A DNA stretch of 64,000 nt. It comes from Tupaia tana (Eukaryota; Chordata; Mammalia; Scandentia; Tupaiidae). Below, in pieces: positions 61,891-64,000 of the stretch. The number at the start of each line of letters is the position of its first letter. Within the stretch, counting starts at the first letter, position 1. The DNA is taken from positions 62,001 to 126,000 of the forward strand of contig JAKSZU010000329.1 in NCBI GenBank assembly GCA_026018925.1. Reading direction: 5' to 3'. The notes beneath the pieces were generated by a model. That model was not told the origin of the DNA, searched no databases, and saw only the letters and a program-made list of their open reading frames with translations. The position numbers and the translations under genes were made by a program.

Positions 61891-64000
61891 AGCACGCAAA
61901 GCTAGTGTGGTAGGGAGCCCCTCTGGCCTTCTATCTCTGTCTCTGTGTCTTGAGGTCTCTGTCTCTCTCGGTTCCTGTCTCCTCATTTTTTGTTTTGGTA
62001 ATTTTTGCTTTTTACGATTTTTTAAAGTAGAATTTCTCTCTGGCTCTCAGCTCCATCTTTTGTTTTGTTAATAAGCCCTTCTGCTCCTTTCTCCCATGCA
62101 GGAGAGTTGAGCCATTCTCTGAGAACTTTCCACATGGATACTGGGAACTAGATATTTCAGGGCTCAGGAGAATGAAGATTTTCTACTCATAATTCAGCCT
62201 CCAGCAAGCAAGCTAGTGTGGTAAGGAGCCCTCTGGCCTTCTATCTCTGTCTCTGTGTCTCTGAAGTCTCTGTCTCTCTCTGCTCCTGTCTCCTCATTTT
62301 TTTTTGGTAATTTTTCCTTTTTACGATTTTTTTAAAGGTAGAATTTCTCTCTGGTTCTCAGCTCCATCTTTTTGTTTAGTTAATAAGCCCTTCTGCTCCT
62401 TTCTACCAGGCAGGAGAGTTGAGCCATTCTCTGAGAAGGTTCCACATGGATACTGGAACTAGATATTTCAGGCTCTGGAGAAATGAAGATTTTCTACTCA
62501 TAATTCACGTTCCAGCAGGCAAAGCTAGTGTGGTAGGGAGCCCCTCTGGCTTTCTATCTCTGTCTCTGTGTCTCTGAGGTCTCTGTCTCTCTCTTCTCCT
62601 GTTTCCTCATTTTTTTTTTGGTAATTTTTCCTTTTTACGATTTTTTTAAAGGTAGAATTTCTCTCTGAATCTCAGCTCCATCTTTTGTTTTGTTATAAGC
62701 CCTTCTGCTCCTTTCTCCCAGGCAGGAGAGTTGAGCCATTCTCTGAGAAGTTTCCACATGGATACTGGGAACTAGATATTTCAGGGCTCAGGAGAAATGA
62801 AGATTTTCTACTCATAATTCAGCCCCCAGCACGCAAAGCTAGTGTGGTAGGGAACCCCTCTGCCTTCTATCTCTGTCTCTGTGTCTCTGAGATCTCTGTC
62901 TCTCTGCTCCTGTCTCCTCTTTTTTTTTTTGGTAATTTTTCATTTTTATGATTTTTTTAAAGGTAGAATTTCTCTCTGGCTCTCAGCTCCATCTTTTGTT
63001 TTGTTAATAAGACCTTCTGCTCCTTCCTCCAGGCAGGAGAGTTGAGCCATTCTCTGAGAAGATTCCACATGGATACTGGGAACTAGATATGTCAGGGCTC
63101 AGGAGAAAGGAAGATTTTCTACTTATAATTCAGCCTCCAGCAGGCAAAGCTAGTGTGGTAGGGAGCCCCTCTGGCCTTCTATCTCTGTCTCTGTGTCTCT
63201 GAGGTCTCTGTCTCTCTCTGCTCCTGTCTCCTCATTTTTTTTGGTAATTTTTCCTTTTTACGATTTTTTTAAATGTAGAATTTCTCTCTGGCTCTCAGCT
63301 CCGTCTTTGTTTTGTTAATCAGCCCTTCTGCTACTTTCTCCCAGGCAAGAGAGTTGAGCCATTCTCTGAGAAGATTCCACATGGATACCGGGAACTAGAT
63401 ATTTCAGGGCTCAGGAGAAATGAAGATTTTCTACTCATAATTCAGCCTCCAGCAAGCAAAGCTAGTGTGGTAGGGAGCCCCTCTGGCCTTCTGTCCCTGT
63501 CTCTGTGTCTCTGAGGTCTCTGTATCTCTCTGCTCCTGTCTCCTCATTTTTTTTTTTCGGTAATTTTTCCTTTTTACGATTTTTTTAAAGGTAGAATTTC
63601 TCTCTGGCTCTCAGCTCCATCTTTTGTTTTGTTAATAAGCCCTTCTGCTCATTTCTCCCAGGAAGGAGAGTTGAGCCATTCTCTGAGAAGTTTCCACATG
63701 GATACTGGGAACTTGATATTTCAAGGCTCAGGAGAAATGAAGATTTTCTACTCATAATTCAGCCTACAGGAAGCAAAGTTAGTGTGGTAGGGAGCCCCTC
63801 TGGCCTTCTATCTCAGTCTCTGTGTCTCTGAGATCTCTGTCTCTCTCTGCTCCTGTCTCCTCATTTTTCTTTTTGGTAATTTTTCCTTTTTACGATTTTT
63901 TTAAAGGTAGAATTTCTCTCTGGCTCTCAGCTCCATCTTTTGTTTTGTTAATAAGCCCTTCTGCTCCTTTCTCCCAGGCAGGAGAGTTTAGCCATTATCT
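61891..64000 (+). repeat. Super-repeat copy 3, start only (2,110 bp, cut by window end)
   Basis: It begins at AGCACGCAAAG and follows copy 2 at an offset of about 14,771 bp. It shares with copy 2, against copy 1, CTCTCGGTTCCTG (61,966 and 47,194), CACGTTCCAGC (62,507 and 47,742), CTCTCTTCTCCTGTTTCC, and AACTTGATATTTCAAGG (63,711 and 48,947). It is therefore closest to copy 2. It carries several private single-base losses. Confidence 0.85.

Larger units (their letters stand above)
1..64000 (+). repeat. 313-bp tandem satellite array, about 204 monomers
   Basis: Every stretch of the window aligns to the same unit of about 312-316 bp, repeated head to tail in one orientation. Landmarks recur in order in each copy: a purine-rich stretch with GGCTCAGGAGAAATGAAG, then CAAGCAAAGCTAGTGTGG, a TCTCTG-rich pyrimidine stretch, a variable T tract, TACGATTTTTTTAAAGG, GTTAATAAGCCC, CTCCCAGGCAGGAGAG, and CCACATGGATACTGGGAAC. 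Spacing between equivalent points is typically 313 bp (33,681 to 33,994 to 34,307) or 316 bp where the T tract is longer (34,307 to 34,623). No inverted monomer and no non-satellite insertion was seen. The array is cut by both window ends. Such structure is typical of eukaryotic heterochromatic satellites; the family and chromosome location are not recognised. Confidence 0.97.
49949..64000 (+). other. Zone of scattered 1-2 base indels, possible low-accuracy sequence
   Basis: Starting with CACGCCAAAGC at about 49,949 (CACGCAAAGC in copy 1), private small insertions appear every 50-300 bases. Examples are CCACAATGG (50,820), AGCCCTCCAG (50,886), TTTTTAACGAT (51,015), CATGGATTACTGG (51,766), GGTTAATTTTT (51,943), GAGAACAGGAAG (53,065), AATAGAGCCC (55,470), TCTCGTGTCTC (56,280) and GTGCGTAGGG (56,569). 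After about 57.5 kb single-base losses become common: CAGCAGCAAAGCTGTG (57,505), TTAAAGTAGAA (62,024), GAGAATGAAG (62,172). They hit bases otherwise constant across the array. This pattern fits uncorrected read errors better than satellite evolution. Confidence 0.7.

Noticed and set aside
1..64000. CRISPR array
   Set aside because: Units are about 313 bp and contiguous, with no unique spacers between short repeats; no cas-like gene is present.
1..64000. Bacterial or phage repeat-protein gene
   Set aside because: No long frame spans monomers, the period is not divisible by three, and there are no genes around it.
1..64000. Transposon, retrovirus or processed gene inserted in the array
   Set aside because: No break in monomer continuity, target duplication, poly-A insert or terminal repeat was seen.
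1..64000. tRNA, rRNA or telomeric repeats
   Set aside because: No tRNA-like arms, rRNA-conserved segments or TTAGGG-type runs were found on either strand by reading.

Overview
The whole 64-kb window is one uninterrupted, head-to-tail tandem satellite array. The monomer is about 313 bp (roughly 204 copies, all on the same strand). I found no unique sequence, gene, RNA gene, transposon or CRISPR array. Both window edges fall inside the array, so neither flank is visible. Sequence properties fit a eukaryotic, probably vertebrate-like, heterochromatic satellite: long homogenised tandem copies, nested higher-order repeats, CpG scarcity, and the one consensus CpG often changed to TpG. I do not recognise the satellite family and cannot name the species. 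A centromeric, pericentromeric or other heterochromatic location is inference only.

Layout. (A) Positions 1 to about 32,684 are a mosaic of monomer subtypes that recur in blocks: a 5-monomer duplication (3.6-6.2 kb), a 3-monomer duplication (12.6-14.1 kb), a pair of about 0.9-kb blocks 5.0 kb apart (9.2 and 14.2 kb), and a clean 10-monomer higher-order repeat of about 3,145 bp (15,991-22,280). Further partial copies run to 32.7 kb. (B) From 32,685 the organisation changes to a very long super-repeat. Copy 1 is 32,685-47,119 (14,435 bp, 46 monomers). Copy 2 is 47,120-61,890 (14,771 bp, about 47 monomers). Copy 3 begins at 61,891 and runs off the window. Copies 2 and 3 share derived variants that copy 1 lacks.

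Two results are most worth checking. First, one-monomer gains and losses can be resolved to hybrid monomers, at about 1.68-1.99 kb and 37.45-37.77 kb, which is the signature of unequal exchange between neighbouring monomers. Second, scattered 1-2 base indels begin abruptly at about 49,949 although the preceding 2.8 kb of the same super-repeat copy aligns without gaps. This looks more like unpolished long-read sequence than biology.

The many short open frames (about 60-170 codons) are the same satellite segment read repeatedly. Most lack an ATG start, the period is not a multiple of three, and they end at the same stop in each monomer. None is annotated as a gene. No undescribed protein or RNA system is supported; the interest here lies in satellite evolution and assembly quality.
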